From Pithys albifrons albifrons (lineage: Eukaryota > Chordata > Aves > Passeriformes > Thamnophilidae): 64,000 nt of DNA. Numbering within the stretch: position 1 is the stretch's first letter; every line of letters starts with the position of its first letter. The stretch covers positions 327,501 to 391,500 of the forward strand of contig NC_092465.1 of the NCBI RefSeq assembly GCF_047495875.1, written 5' to 3'. The translations under genes and the position numbers were made by a program. This document shows, piece by piece, positions 1-12,200 of the stretch. The notes beneath the pieces were generated by a model. That model saw only the letters and a program-made list of their open reading frames with translations. It did no database searches and was not told the origin of the DNA.

Positions 1-2994
1 TAATGCTTTTGGTTATTCCCAGTTACCCAGGAGGTTCCTTTGTGGCTCTTTCCCTCTCAGTACCTGTTGTCAACACTGGTGATATTTTATGACAGTGCTG
101 TGCCTGCTCACCTGTCTGGCCACGTGCGTGTCCATTCCATGCAGTTACTTTTGTTTGCCATTTCTTTGCAGCCATAGCTGAAAGCAGGCTAGACATTCGA
201 CAGGCAGGTTCTGCAGTTTGTGAACATTAATCCCTGTATTGAAGACGCACAGATTAGCCCTACCCGCTGAGGAAGGGCTAGGCCAGTAGGAGCGTTGTTT
301 CAGCCCTGCCCCGAGCAGCTCTCCAGCTCCTCACTGTATGTGCACTGCCCAGCAGGTGTATCCACTGCCAGCACTGCTCTTGCCAAGGGAGCTGTTGTAC
401 TGGGCTTGTATTTCCTGGAGGGGATCTGGTTTATGGCAGCAGGAGAGGCAGAGGACCATCATAAGAACGGTGCTCACAGGAGTGTTCAAAAGTAGCAGGC
501 GTGTAAGGAAATATGTAGTGAAAACCTTTTATGTGGTGCCTTCTACATGTTTTCTGTGTACAGGAGAATATGGATACTAAAGTTTACTTTTTTGGTTCCA
601 GATTTTGTTTTTAGAATAAATTCAGTATGATTTCAGTTAGAAAACGTTGGTCACTTATGAGTAACATGACTAGAATGATGTTCACAGCTGTGACTGTGCA
701 CAGTGAGTAACCCAGTCCTTTCTGTTGGTCCTATCACCTTAGAACCATTCCTGTGTGTGCTTTTAGTTCTTACTGAGGGTGCAGATAGGCCTGCACAAGT
801 CATGCTGATTTGTTGTCTTTCCAGTATTACATGAAAGAACAAACATCTGCATTGATGTGTGAAATGAAAACTTGCCTGTATGGAATCCATACACATAATA
901 ATACAGTTTTCCAGTGCTTTCATTTTAGTTGATGGTTTTCCAGAGGCAGAGTCTGTGTGTGTAACAGCCCCTGCGAAATGGAGAGCTCACAGACAGCTGG
1001 CTGCCCTTTCATCAGTAAAAGCAGGACTTGCCATTTTGTGTAGTCAAATGTGAGTGAAAACCATAAGGTTTAAAAAGTATAGTCATAGCTATTTTTTAAT
1101 GGCAGTGAAGTCTCCACCTGCCCCCCCAGTGCCATGGAACACAGTGATGGGGTGGATCATACCTGAGTCACTCCGTCCTGTAAACTGGAAGCCAGACCAG
1201 CGAGAGTCAGACTTGCTGCATAAATGGCTGCTTTTATTGTAATATAAATCACATTGGTTCATGCATGTGCCAGGAATTCTGTTGATGTTAGAATAAAAGT
1301 AATTATATTATTGCTTAAAAAAGGTTTCAATATGTTTTGATTCATCAAACAGAAGTCAGGTGCCATTAGACCAGTATCAATTTAACCAATTTTAAACAGC
1401 AAAAGCGTAAGACTACAATTTCTATGGAATTTGAAGAGAAGCTTAGTTTCTTAAAACATGTATTTGTTTCTTTTTAATCTTTTTAATAATGGAATATTTT
1501 TACATGTAGCAACCAGTGCAATAATCATAAAGCGTGTCTTTTAAAGTATATGGGCTCAGGATGATTAATTTTCAACTTGCCTGTTGCTTGCTTTCCTGCT
1601 TATTTTTAATGAGCCATAATGAAACAGTCAGAGGTCACGTGACTAGGTCTCTGTAGATGCCAAACTGAAAGCAAGTGTCTTAAGTTTTAGAACAAATTTA
1701 TATCTTGACAGTCTTTCCTTTTAAATAAATGTAGTGTGCTAAAAAAACCCCTCAAACTATTCCATAGTGGATAATTACTAATTGGCTTTAGTGTTTTTTT
1801 GTTTGAGATACTTAGATACCAGTTGATACTTAGGGCAATATTTAAAAAGGGCTTAGCGTTTCCATTGATGTTCTTGATAGATGTGCTTTGAATTCTATTA
1901 GTAGCAGAGTTAATTAGTGCTAAGCAGCAGTGGAAGTTTCATTCTCTAGCCTTTAAGAAATCAAAAGACAAGGATTTTCTACTAAGAAACTCTTGGCACT
2001 TCAGGTGGCTTCTGGCCTCTTGGCACCCGTGCCCTGCAGTGCTCCCTTGCGTTCAGGTTTTAGTGCCCTTTCTTTATTTTCTCATTCAGTCACTGGGCAA
2101 TCAACTTCCTTCTACAGATTCTTAAGTTACCCTGTCAAAACTGTGTTCTTATCCTGAACCTGAAAGCTCACAGAGCAGAAGAAAGAACTTGCAAGGTTAT
2201 TTTGCTCTGAAAGAGCTGGGAAGCAGAAGAAAAAGAATCTGAAGTACAAATAATAGATCTTTAATAGGTACTGATTAATAAAGTCTTCAGGTTTGCTGTA
2301 ATCCTTGCTGCTGTTCATTTACTGTCATTGTTAGAAGCCCAGTACAGTGTCTAGTACATTGCTTTTGTAGTAGAATGTTGCTGGGATAATGAATGTAGTG
2401 TATATGAATGGTTTGAATTAAAACATGTATGACTACCACTAGCTCCTTATTTTAGACTCTCTGTTTTCTGTGTGTCAAACTTACAGGTGTTTTTTGTTTC
2501 TTTTTGTTTTTTCCCCCTTCTCATATGTGGCCAAGATTTACACCATAGTTTCAGCAAAACTGAGGGAGTATAGAAAAACTCTGGCACTCCTGGCAGCAGA
2601 GTCCATCACTCATACCTAATTCTCAATTTTATTTTAGACTAGTAAGATTGCTGACTTGCTTTATCCATTCAACTTCCAGGTATGTCTTGTAGACTATTGT
2701 TTTGGTGCCACAACACTATCTCAGTGTTTTTGTTCATTAATACCATGGAACTGTGTTTTTCAGTAATGGAGAAACATCTGTATGCAAATTCTCTTTCTTT
2801 GAACTGTTATAATGCTTTATGCCAGAAGAATTATCATAATTGGTAGGTTGTTGCCATAATTCATTATGGCATTTCACTGCTTGAAGTACATGTTGAGGGA
2901 TGGGGTGAGATTTGTAGAGTTCTGTGTGTGGTGCTGAGCTCCTCAGTGTGGAAGAAATGGAGCTACGGAATAGTGTCCAAAAATGGCCATTAGG

Positions 2995-3500
2995 ATGTTG
3001 AAGGGACTTGGGGCATCTGTCCTGTGGAGAAAGGCTGAGGGAGCTTGAACTCTTCCTTCCAGGTGAGAGAAGGTTCAGGAGAGTCCCCTCAGTGCCTACA
3101 AATACCCGAAGAGAAGGTGCAAAGGGGACGGAGCTGGCTCTTTCCATGGTGCCCAGTGACAGCACAGGAGCCCCAGGCAGGGGGGGACACGGGGGGCTCT
3201 GTGGCGTGTGCTCTGGGATGGCCCTGCTCGAGCAGGGAGGTGGGACCAGGTGATCTGTGGTCACATCCAACCTGACCTGTTCCGGGAGGTTTCCCCAAAC
3301 ACCAGGAGACTCTTCTTGACTGTGAGAGGACTGAGTGCTGACATGGCTTGCCCTGAGATGTTGCGGAGTCTTCAGCCCTGGAGGTGCTCAGAGCTGTCTG
3401 GATGCAGTCCTGGGCAGCTGTTTTGAGGCACTGCTTGAGCAGAGGGTTGGACAGGATGACCTCCCTTTCAGTCTCAACCACTCTGGGATTCTGTGTCACT
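2995..3500 (+). mobile_element. CR1 LINE fragment (3' end), 5'-truncated
   Basis: The sequence has the order of a CR1 3' region: a GGAGAAAGGCTGAGGGAGCTTG-like start, AGGTGAGAGAAGGTTCAGG, GTGCCCAGTGACAGCACAGG, then the 3'-end phrase GTTGGACAGGATGACCTCC and the tail GGGATTCTGTG. The middle carries an extra copy of the GACCAGGTGATC 3'-end phrase at about 3242, which suggests internal rearrangement or two overlapping insertions. Short open frames here are LINE remnants. Confidence 0.8.
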
Positions 3501-5175
3501 TGTCGTATATTTTAGGATGTTTTGGTGAGCTGTTTAAACTTAGTTTGGGTTGAAATGACACTAGGAGAGCATGCAGAGTCAAATTTTGACCAGAAAAGTA
3601 GAAGGTTGCTCCAGTCTTAAAATCAACAAACTCTAAAATTCTGAGGTCTTTAGGATTCACTGGAATAACATGCATGTGTTTTAAAAATACAAGGTACCCA
3701 GTGCGATCTTCAACAAGATAACTTCTTGTTGTTCTGTAATTTCTTAGTTTATACTCTTTGGACATTTAATGCACAATGTCCTGAGACAGGAGGACTTGAT
3801 AAAAGTGTGCCTGAAGGAAATCGACAAATATGGCAAGTACAAAATGGCTTTTTTTGTGCTGCTGTTATATCATGTTAGAAGAGAATGTTGACACAGATGG
3901 TTTTAGTAACTTCATGATAAACAGTGTGAATACAGCGAATCCTGAGCATTGTAGGTTTAACTTCTGTTCTTTTTATTGCTTTTCCTCAGAATAATAAAAA
4001 TGGGGTATATTAAACTTTTATTATAAGCTTAGTAGGAAGTTCTTCAATTCTGTCTTTGATGGATTATTGCATATATTTACCAAGTTCTATCTTAGCGAAA
4101 ACCTGGAGAGAAATTGTTTTTTTCTTTTACTAAAATTTGCTCCTTTGTTTTTCCCCCAAAACAGAACAATTGCTTCCATTCCAATTTATCTGTGCAAACC
4201 CCAAATATGTGACATTCATGTCTGTAGCTCCATTCTGTCAACTACAGTTCATGTGCTGCCAGGGAGCAGCAGAACTGTTCTATTCCAGATTTTTGTGCGG
4301 TCATCTCTGTTGCGGTACCTGCTTTGTCTTTCAGCTTCAGGGAAGGGAACTTTCTGTAGCAAGGGACGGAATAGACTTCACCCACTGGTGTGGATTATTT
4401 GCTTTTTTCAGGTAACATGTTTGTACTCACCAGGTGATACGATAAATCAGCTCTCTGTGCCTGTTAGATGGCTCATGTCATGTCTCGATGGTTTAGGGAT
4501 AAACAAATGAAGATGTCCATTAGTACTGCTGGGGTTGTGTCATACAGGCTTTGTTATTGCCATTGATGTGATTATTTGCACATTGACCAATCTGAAGCCT
4601 TTTATTGTTCCTGGAGAGTAATATACTGTTTTAATTTGATAAAATTTGTTCACTAGTTTAATCTTTTATAGTTGTAATTCCACCTTTTAATAACATTTCT
4701 GCAAATATGAAGACTTAATGGGTAATATATAAACATACTGTGATTTTTAAAACTAAGAAGATCTGTGTTTCCCTTTGATCTTTGCAGTGCTCAAGTTTGC
4801 TTACCCACTGCAGGGCCTTCTTTTGGTAAGGCTGTAAACTTCAGAAATTTAACAAATATTAAAAAAACAAACAAAACACCCAACAGAACCCTGCTTGTAA
4901 TAACAAAGCCCATTTTTACATAATTTGTGGTTGTTTGGAAAAGTAATGCTGCCTTCACTATACATGTAGCTAAGAAACATACTGTCTGATTCATTATCTT
5001 GGAATTTCCACTGTGATTATTAAACGCAGTCAGAGCAACGTTCCGACCTAAGTGCAGTAGTGATGTAAACTAACAAAGTGTACTGCAAGATTTTTAATTC
5101 AAAGAAAATATTTTACTAAACACTGTTAAACAAAAATGAAGATACAGTGAGGTATGGTGTATTTTTTTTTCACAG

Positions 5176-5311
5176 CTTCTTTAATGTCCTTCAGTGTTGT
5201 GCTGGTTCTGTTGGCGGTGTTTGGGTTTGGCATCTCCCTGGAGTGAGATCCGAGTCTGAGCCTTCCCTGGGGGAGTGTGAAAGCACAGACTGTGGCTCTC
5301 CAGCGCGGAAG
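5176..5311 (+). other. Candidate untranslated exon
   Basis: A ten-T tract followed by CACAG forms a strong acceptor ending at 5175, and AAG|GTGAGA at 5312 is a good donor. They bound 136 nt with higher GC than the flanks. One frame is open throughout and includes a hydrophilic stretch (SESEPSLGECESTDCG), but I recognise no protein in it. It could be a 5'-UTR exon of BAZ2B or a chance pairing of splice-like sites. Confidence 0.25.
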
Positions 5312-6144
5312 GTGAGAGCAGCATTGGGAGATACGGCAGAGGGAATGTGCTGCTGCTGTCTAAGGACCGTGGGCTGAGTGAAATGAGTGTTACTCTGGCC
5401 TGTTTGGTGTGACAGATGCCAGCTCAGGAGCCTGTGGTTGTTGTCTTGGGAAAACTAAGTGTTGGCCCTACTGAAGAGTGTGTGCATTGTAGAGTTGTAT
5501 TATATTGACTTGATTTGTGAATTAATGGCAACTGTTGATCTCTGTGAGCAGAACATTGCAGTGCATAAAAGTGTTAGACATGTGCATAAAAATACGGATA
5601 CCTCGGGCAAGAGTGAATTAGAATGATGGTGGATTGTTGTTGTTCCTTAGCAGATATTTATGGGTGAAAGCTGTTTCCATTGCTAAAATGTTCTTACTGT
5701 TAAATCTGTTCTTGTCTTTTTCTGATGTGCCTGTAAAATATATGTCATGATATGTAGTAAATAGTGTGATCTTAGCATTATCTAAGATTGGTTTTACTGG
5801 AAGTCATTTTGGTTTTGGGTTCCAGTAGTCCTCTGCCAAATAAGCTTTCAAATACATTGCTCAGGATTATTTTCCCCTACATTTTAATTTGTGATATCTG
5901 TTTTATGAAAATACGTTATGTCCTACCTGCTTCAGGTCATGTGATTTCTTGTGGATTTGTTCTGAAAAACTAATTTTTGTATGTATTGCTCATTGAGAGA
6001 ATAATTACAAGTAAATGTAAACAGTATCCGTGTTTCTGCCTCAGAAATGCTGTTTCTGCATTAGGTCTAAAGTAACTCCTCAGTGTCACACTATATGGGT
6101 GGTCTTTTTCTCCCATGGTATCTTGGGCTGTAAATGCCAGGTGA

Positions 6145-6312
6145 TTGGTAGGAGAGGTTTAGGTGGGATATTGGGCAGGAACTCCTGGCTGGGAGGGTGG
6201 GCAGGCCCTGGCACAGGTTGGACAGAGCAGCTGTGGCTGCCCCATCCCTGGGAGTGCCCAAGGCCAGGTTGGACAGGGCTTGGAGCACCCTGGGCTGGTG
6301 GAAGGTGTCCCT
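6145..6312 (+). mobile_element. CR1 LINE fragment
   Basis: It contains GGAGAGGTTTAGGTGGGATATTGGG, CCCTGGCACAGGTTGGACAG, CCCATCCCTGGGAGTGCCC and AAGGCCAGGTTGGACAGGGCTTGG, all standard CR1 3'-region phrases in plus orientation. The copy stops at GGAAGGTGTCCCTA before the usual tail and runs into a TA/CA microsatellite at 6312-6340. Confidence 0.85.
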
Positions 6313-8494
6313 ATATATATACAAACATATATATACATACTTTTTTGAATTTATTTTTACAAGTTGCATTAATTGGTATTCTTGACAGGCAGGGCAATGT
6401 TTCTGTCACTGATGTGGAAATACACAAATAGGAGATGTGATGCAAAGGATGTTTAAATGTAGCTGTGCTTGATAACCAGTTAATTTCCAGTCTCATTTGG
6501 TTGATGAAGTGCTTTAGCTTGTGGCTGGTAATTGCTTCTGTTAGAGCAGATACAAGGTGGTTTTGTCACATCAGAGCTCCCCAAATTTCAAAGTTTTGGA
6601 GAACCTTTGTTAAGGACCTGGGAATAAGATCTTTACATGGGAAGAATTATCTTTTGCTTACAGTTTTCTGAGTAGGACTCTTGATATTAGCTTGTGTAGT
6701 AGATAAAGTCATGAATCAGGCCTATATTTCACACCTCATTTAAGCCTATGTTACCAGATTTCAGTGCTGGACGACTTACTGACATTTCAGTGTGTCTCAG
6801 CTCTGTTGGCTGTGTGAGTAACCACATGCCCAGTAAAGGTGCCTGTGTCGGTGGTGAAAATTTGCAACATATCAAAGAACTTCAAATTATTTGTATTCAT
6901 CATCGTTGTAGTCACTTAATTCCTATACCCTTCCCCCCATTTTTGTTGCCTTGCATTTTTGTTCCTAATTTGAAAAACAAACAAAAAAAAGACCTTTTCG
7001 ACTTTCTAATGGGTTTGGTTTTTTATGTTCTTCCCCTTGACTGATTTTTTTCATCCTTGTTTTCTCTCTTTTCCCACCATATTTGTATCTGTGTGATTTT
7101 TTCTTTCTTTAGTACTGTCCAGGTTCTCTGAGTCACCTAAAATGCAGTGAAGTTTTGTTTGTGACTGGGATTTCTGGGTACTGGGGCACTGTGCAGAACA
7201 ACTCCTGGGTGTTTCTGGCAGCTGCAGGAGTGCTGCAGTCCTGTCCTGCTGCTCCCTTCTGCTTTTCAAGAGCTCACAGCATTGCAGGGCAAACACCACA
7301 CTCTCAACGTCAGTCTTCAAACAGACCATCAAGTCCCTCCAGTGCAGTAATTCTCACTTTATCTTGTTGTTCTGACCAAAATGGATGTTAAAGGATGAAA
7401 TGGAACTTCCTTTGCTAGAAGAAAAATTTCTTTTCACATTTTTCTTTTCCGCTGCTGGCAGTGACAGGAAGGGGAGCAGTTTTGACTGACAGTGTTCCTT
7501 TCTTCACTTTATACTGGCACGATAAGAGTTGTTAATCAACATGTACCCTCTTGTTAGTGAATAGCCTTGGCATAATTCTGGTTTCTCAAATGTGTGGGAG
7601 TGACACACAGGGAGGTTACGTAGGATGGCCCCACTTTTTAGTCATAAGTGTGCTTGCTAATCCCTGTGCGTGCTGAGTCAGAGAAGAATTCTGTCTGGAG
7701 AATGTGGGAATGATGAAAACTAATTAAGTGATGCAGAAACCTGTCACCACCCTTGGGCAAGCTTTGCCAAAAGATAATTTTTTCACAAGTTTTGAATCTT
7801 GATCAAAATAGCTCACCATGATGTAGCCCTTGTCATAGCTGATGTCATTGCTTTCAGCCACCACCGAGGTGTAGGTCCTGGTGTGGAAGGTTCATGGCAA
7901 AGGTGTGTCTGATGTGCTGATGGAGCTGGACAGTCCCTGCAGCTTTTGTTTCTTCCAAAGGGATTGTTTTTCTTGGTAGCTGAGTGTAGGAATCTTACCT
8001 TGTCAACCTGCACAAACTGGTCAACAATGTGAATAAACCCCCGTATCTCAGTGTTCTTAACTTTCTTACTTTTTAACTTGAATTCTATTTTAGGAAGAGG
8101 ATAATGATTCTGCAAAAGTGGCATGTTTTGCAGACACACTTTACCTGAAGAATGCAAAAAGGACTTACAAGTTGAATTATTTTTTTAATACTACTGAACT
8201 AAAGATCTGTTTGCTGTGCTTTTGTGGGCTGTTGCACTGAAAGACATAAGCACAAAGGAGAATCTTCTGTGTTCTTCATAGACTGAATATAGAGATTTTC
8301 AGCATTTGGAAGTCAAATAATGTGTAATTGCTTTGTTACGAGAACTAGTAATATTTTAAAAATATTTGAAAATAGTCAAACAAATTTAAATTAATTTAAT
8401 TTAAATTAATGGAGAGTTAAAGAAAGATGATGGTTCAGAGGAGAATAAGGACTCTGTCTAGAGGGTATTTACTTCATGTTATAATACAGTTTTG

Positions 8495-9295
8495 TGGCAG
8501 GAGAGGTTTAGGTTGGATATTAGGAACAATTTATTCCTAGAAGGGCTGTCCAGCCCTGGCACAGCTGCTCAGGGCAGTGGTGGAGTCCCCATCTGTCAGA
8601 GACTGAAACGGTTAATGATTTATGCATTCTAAGAGACTTCGCAGGCTTTTGAGTTTTGCTTTACACCCGTGATGGGCAGTTGTGCCCATCCCTTCCTCCG
8701 GTGCTACAGGTGTGCAGCCTGAAGAGGCGAGAAGAGCCGCTGCCCTGCCCTGTGGGGGTTCGCAGCCCGGCTGGCGATGGTGCTTCATGGAAAACAACCC
8801 CCTGACTCGGAGGGAGGTGCAGAGGGCATGCTGAGGGTGTAAAAATGGACTGGTAACTTTGGGCATTTGGGTTCTGTTCTTCACCCCCCCGCCTGCAGGA
8901 CTGCTGAGATGCAACGCTGGATCCCTGGGCGGTGACTGTGTAACCTTTCCATTCTCACCTTCTCTCATCTCTTCTTTTTCCCTGCTGTTCTGGACCCTTC
9001 TCCTGTCTTTCTTCCCCCTATGCATCTTTTCCCCCCCACTAAGGTTATTTTCTATGTCACACTATATGGAATTGTCAAAATAAACACCGATTATATAGTG
9101 TCTTTTCACTTTAATCCACCCCAAAGGGAATGATTAAAAACAAACTCGGTTACCCCCGTCCCCTTCCCAGGAGCGGGTCGTGACACCATCCCTGGGAGGA
9201 TTTCAAAGCCCTGTGGATGTGGCACTTGGGGACATGGTTAGTGGTAGCCTTGGCATTGCTGGGCCTTTTCCAACCCAAATGACTCCATGGCAGTG
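8495..9295 (+). mobile_element. CR1 LINE fragment split by an LTR
   Basis: The left part (8495-8593) reads GGAGAGGTTTAGGTTGGATATTAGG and continues to GGAGTCCCCATC. The right part (9186-9295) resumes CCATCCCTGGGAGGATTTCAAAG, GATGTGGCACTTGGGGACATGG and CTTTTCCAACCCAAATGACTC. Removing 8594-9185 and one CCATC restores a continuous CR1, so the retroviral LTR at 8594-9185 landed in a pre-existing CR1. Confidence 0.88.
8594..9185 (+). mobile_element. Solo LTR of an endogenous retrovirus, 592 bp
   Basis: The segment starts TGTCA and ends TGACA, a perfect 5-bp terminal inverted repeat of the TG...CA type. It is flanked on both sides by CCATC, a 5-bp target-site duplication. It carries an AATAAA signal at 9079-9084, so the sense direction is probably plus. 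No second LTR and no gag, pol or env remnants are present. It is therefore a solo LTR left by recombination between the two ends. A 5-bp duplication is typical of ERVL-like elements, but the family is not assigned here. Confidence 0.82.
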
Positions 9296-12200
9296 GATCT
9301 CTGTGCACAGGAACCGAATATGGGACAAGTCTGCAGCTGCACAGGAAAGTTCCTTGGATTAAGGGATGCAGTGGCCCTGTGGGCCAGAGCCCCAGGCATC
9401 TTGGGGCCCGTTCATTATTGCTGCCTGCAGTGCTCTGGCACTGGCCAAGTCCTGCATTTCCTCTGCAACAGAGGGGCTCAGTGTGCCCACTGAGGGGTCA
9501 GGTGCTGCCCTACCCAAGAGCTGCTGTGGCTCCTGCTCTCACAAAGCAGTGCCACCTTCTCACTGAAGGTGTGGCCTCTCGCTCTTAGGAGGTTTGTCAT
9601 AAAAAGGGACAACTCCCATTTTCTGCTGCTCAGAAGATGATTTCGTAGTACAATGAAACTGAATTAACATTTCTTCATTCTGTTTGCACAACGTTAAAAT
9701 GTGGGTAAAGTTAAAATGTGGGCAAAGGCCTTCGTTTTCTGCCACTTCCAGAATTTCGTCCAATGAGGCTGAAGAGTGGTTGGTGTTTTGAGGACTGACA
9801 AAGTAATAGTGTGGAAAACCAGGGCAATTTGCATGAATAGGAGTTATGCTTGTGTTTCTCCTTTCAAATACCCAATGGCGTGAGGAATGTACAATTGCCA
9901 ATGAGTGGAAGAAGCAAGAAGATCTTGAAGAAATGAGACTGAGCAGAACTTGATAAAATTGAAGAGGTTTCAGTATGTGGTTTTTTTGGTGGATGCCCAT
10001 TTCCCACCCCCTCCCAGTTTCACTATTCCTGTTCAGAAGGTGCAGCAGAAGCTGTCAAGATCTTCTCCAGTGACGGGTTCTGCAGGACAGCAGGGGAGCG
10101 TGTGACAGCTCTGTCTCCATGGGCAGTACTGGGATGAGTGGCTGAGGGGAACGTGCCATCTCTGCGTGGGAAACCTTCTGTGCAGTGGCTCTGATGGTTC
10201 TCCTCCATCATCGCTGCATTGCCAGTGTCCTGAAAAGGCCTCGGCTGCAATAGAGCGGGTTTCTCTTTTGTACCGTAAGCATTGTTCATACTCAGGAAAT
10301 GTGAAATAAAATAGGTGAGAACAGACACTAGGATTCTGAGGGAAATTTGGAGACTTACGGAAGGGTTTGGAAGAGCTGAAGCTGGTTTAATTCAGCAAAA
10401 TTAAAAGCTGAGAGCTTGCATACTCCTGCCCCGTGGGCCACAAATTCCAAAGAAAATGATGTAAAGAACAGAGAAATTGTAGAATTCAAACTAGTAGGGC
10501 TAAGCTGATGAAGAACGGTTTTAGGCTGAAAACCTGAGGAATATAAAGATTGGAGAAGGAAACCAAATTGAAGATGGCATTTGATCCATTATGAGGAGGA
10601 TTGTGTGGTGTGGAATAGGAAGGAAGGAAATTTGATCGAGGAGTTAGTTTTTGGTAGTGTGCTGTTCCCATTAGTTCTTCAAAGGAAATAGAAATATTTA
10701 AAAAAATAATTCTAAAAATGCGTGGGGTTCTTTTTAATCAGATTACTTTTCTAAAACTGTATTTTAGGGCCATGACGTCTCTTTTCCTTTTGACTATTCC
10801 AGTAGAGGGGATTTTCAAGAAGAATGTCATGTGTTAGTCTTTAATAGGTATTAATGACTTTACTGCTAAGCCTTTTAAAACTATCAAAAATGGCATATCT
10901 GGTCTGATATAGAGAAACTTGCTTCAGTTTTACTTTGGCAAGTTGTAGGGTACAAGGGCGCCCATTTTATCGAATGTTCTTTCTATAAGGTTTTCAAGAA
11001 CTGCTGGCTGCAGATGTTAATAGAAGTATGAAATAGTTTGAGCAAGTTCCCTAATCTCACTTTTTCAGTCTTTTATAAATGCCATAACTCTCTTGCTGTC
11101 CTGTCACAGTCAAATTCTGGAGCAGACAAGTGCTGAGTTAGTAATGACAGCCAGGGAGGCCTCTGTTCTTTCACTCTGTCCTTGCAGTATAACTCAAAAG
11201 GGCACCAAGTTAGTTTTTAAAAGATGGGCACATCCTGTGTACTGTTTGTGTCAGGGAAAGAGGCAAATCGTAGTTCAAGAAAGAAAAGGCCTTCCCTCAC
11301 AGCTTATGAAAATGGTGCAGGTTTTGCTGCATTCTGCAGTGCTTTCAGACACTCAGTTTTGCTTTAACTGGGAAGGTGCCGTTGCCAGAATGGAAACCAG
11401 TTATTCTAGTCTTGCTTTAAAACCCATCTTGCAAAGTGATAACAATAACAAAGGTGAGAATTCCCGCCAGCCTGTCTTCCCACTGGAGTCAGACCTCAAT
11501 TAGCTCCATTTATGTGCTAATACTAAGCAAAGGAAGCTTCCTTTTTCTTTACTGGGTACACAATGAGGAAATAATACAGGAAAACCTGATTAGGTTACAT
11601 CAATGTTGCATAGTTAGTAATGAAATTTGAAAATAAACAATAAAATCACTTTTGTACACACTAACTGTCTCATTCTTCCATTGACTAAGTTTTCTGTTCT
11701 TTCTGTTATTTTAAATATTCAACTTCCACCTGTCTCCATTGGGTGTGAAAAACTGGCTGTTTCTGGCCTTTTATTCTCAAGTTGCATTAGGAATTTGTGT
11801 TTGAGGATACTTTGTTTTTTACTTGGTAGTAATTGCTTCTAAAAACAAATTTAAAAATAAACCAGAAAAATGCTTTCCTGTTGGGCTTTAATGGAATAAC
11901 TGTGAGTACTAAATGGAAGAAAAAACTAGTTTCAAGGACTTATCTTCTTGTTCAATTAAATAGTAAATCCTGAGCTTTCCATGTGTGTGTATGTGCAGTT
12001 ATGTCAAGGAAGAGAATATTTAGTCTGAAACAATATTCTTGGTCCCTTAAGGTAGTTTTTCTTCTACTGGCTAGAGAAGTTGGTGTTATATAACTTCCTC
12101 AAGTTCGTGCCAAATCATACCCTCCCTGTTGAGGTCTAGCTTAGTTTGGCACTTGGGGCACCTGTTCACTGGGTGCTTTGGATGCTGGGCCAAAACCAGT

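Noticed and set aside
11093..11503. 136-codon open frame with a GTGAGA donor-like site near 11453
   Set aside because: Composition is not protein-like, no domain is recognised, and the upstream acceptor is poor.
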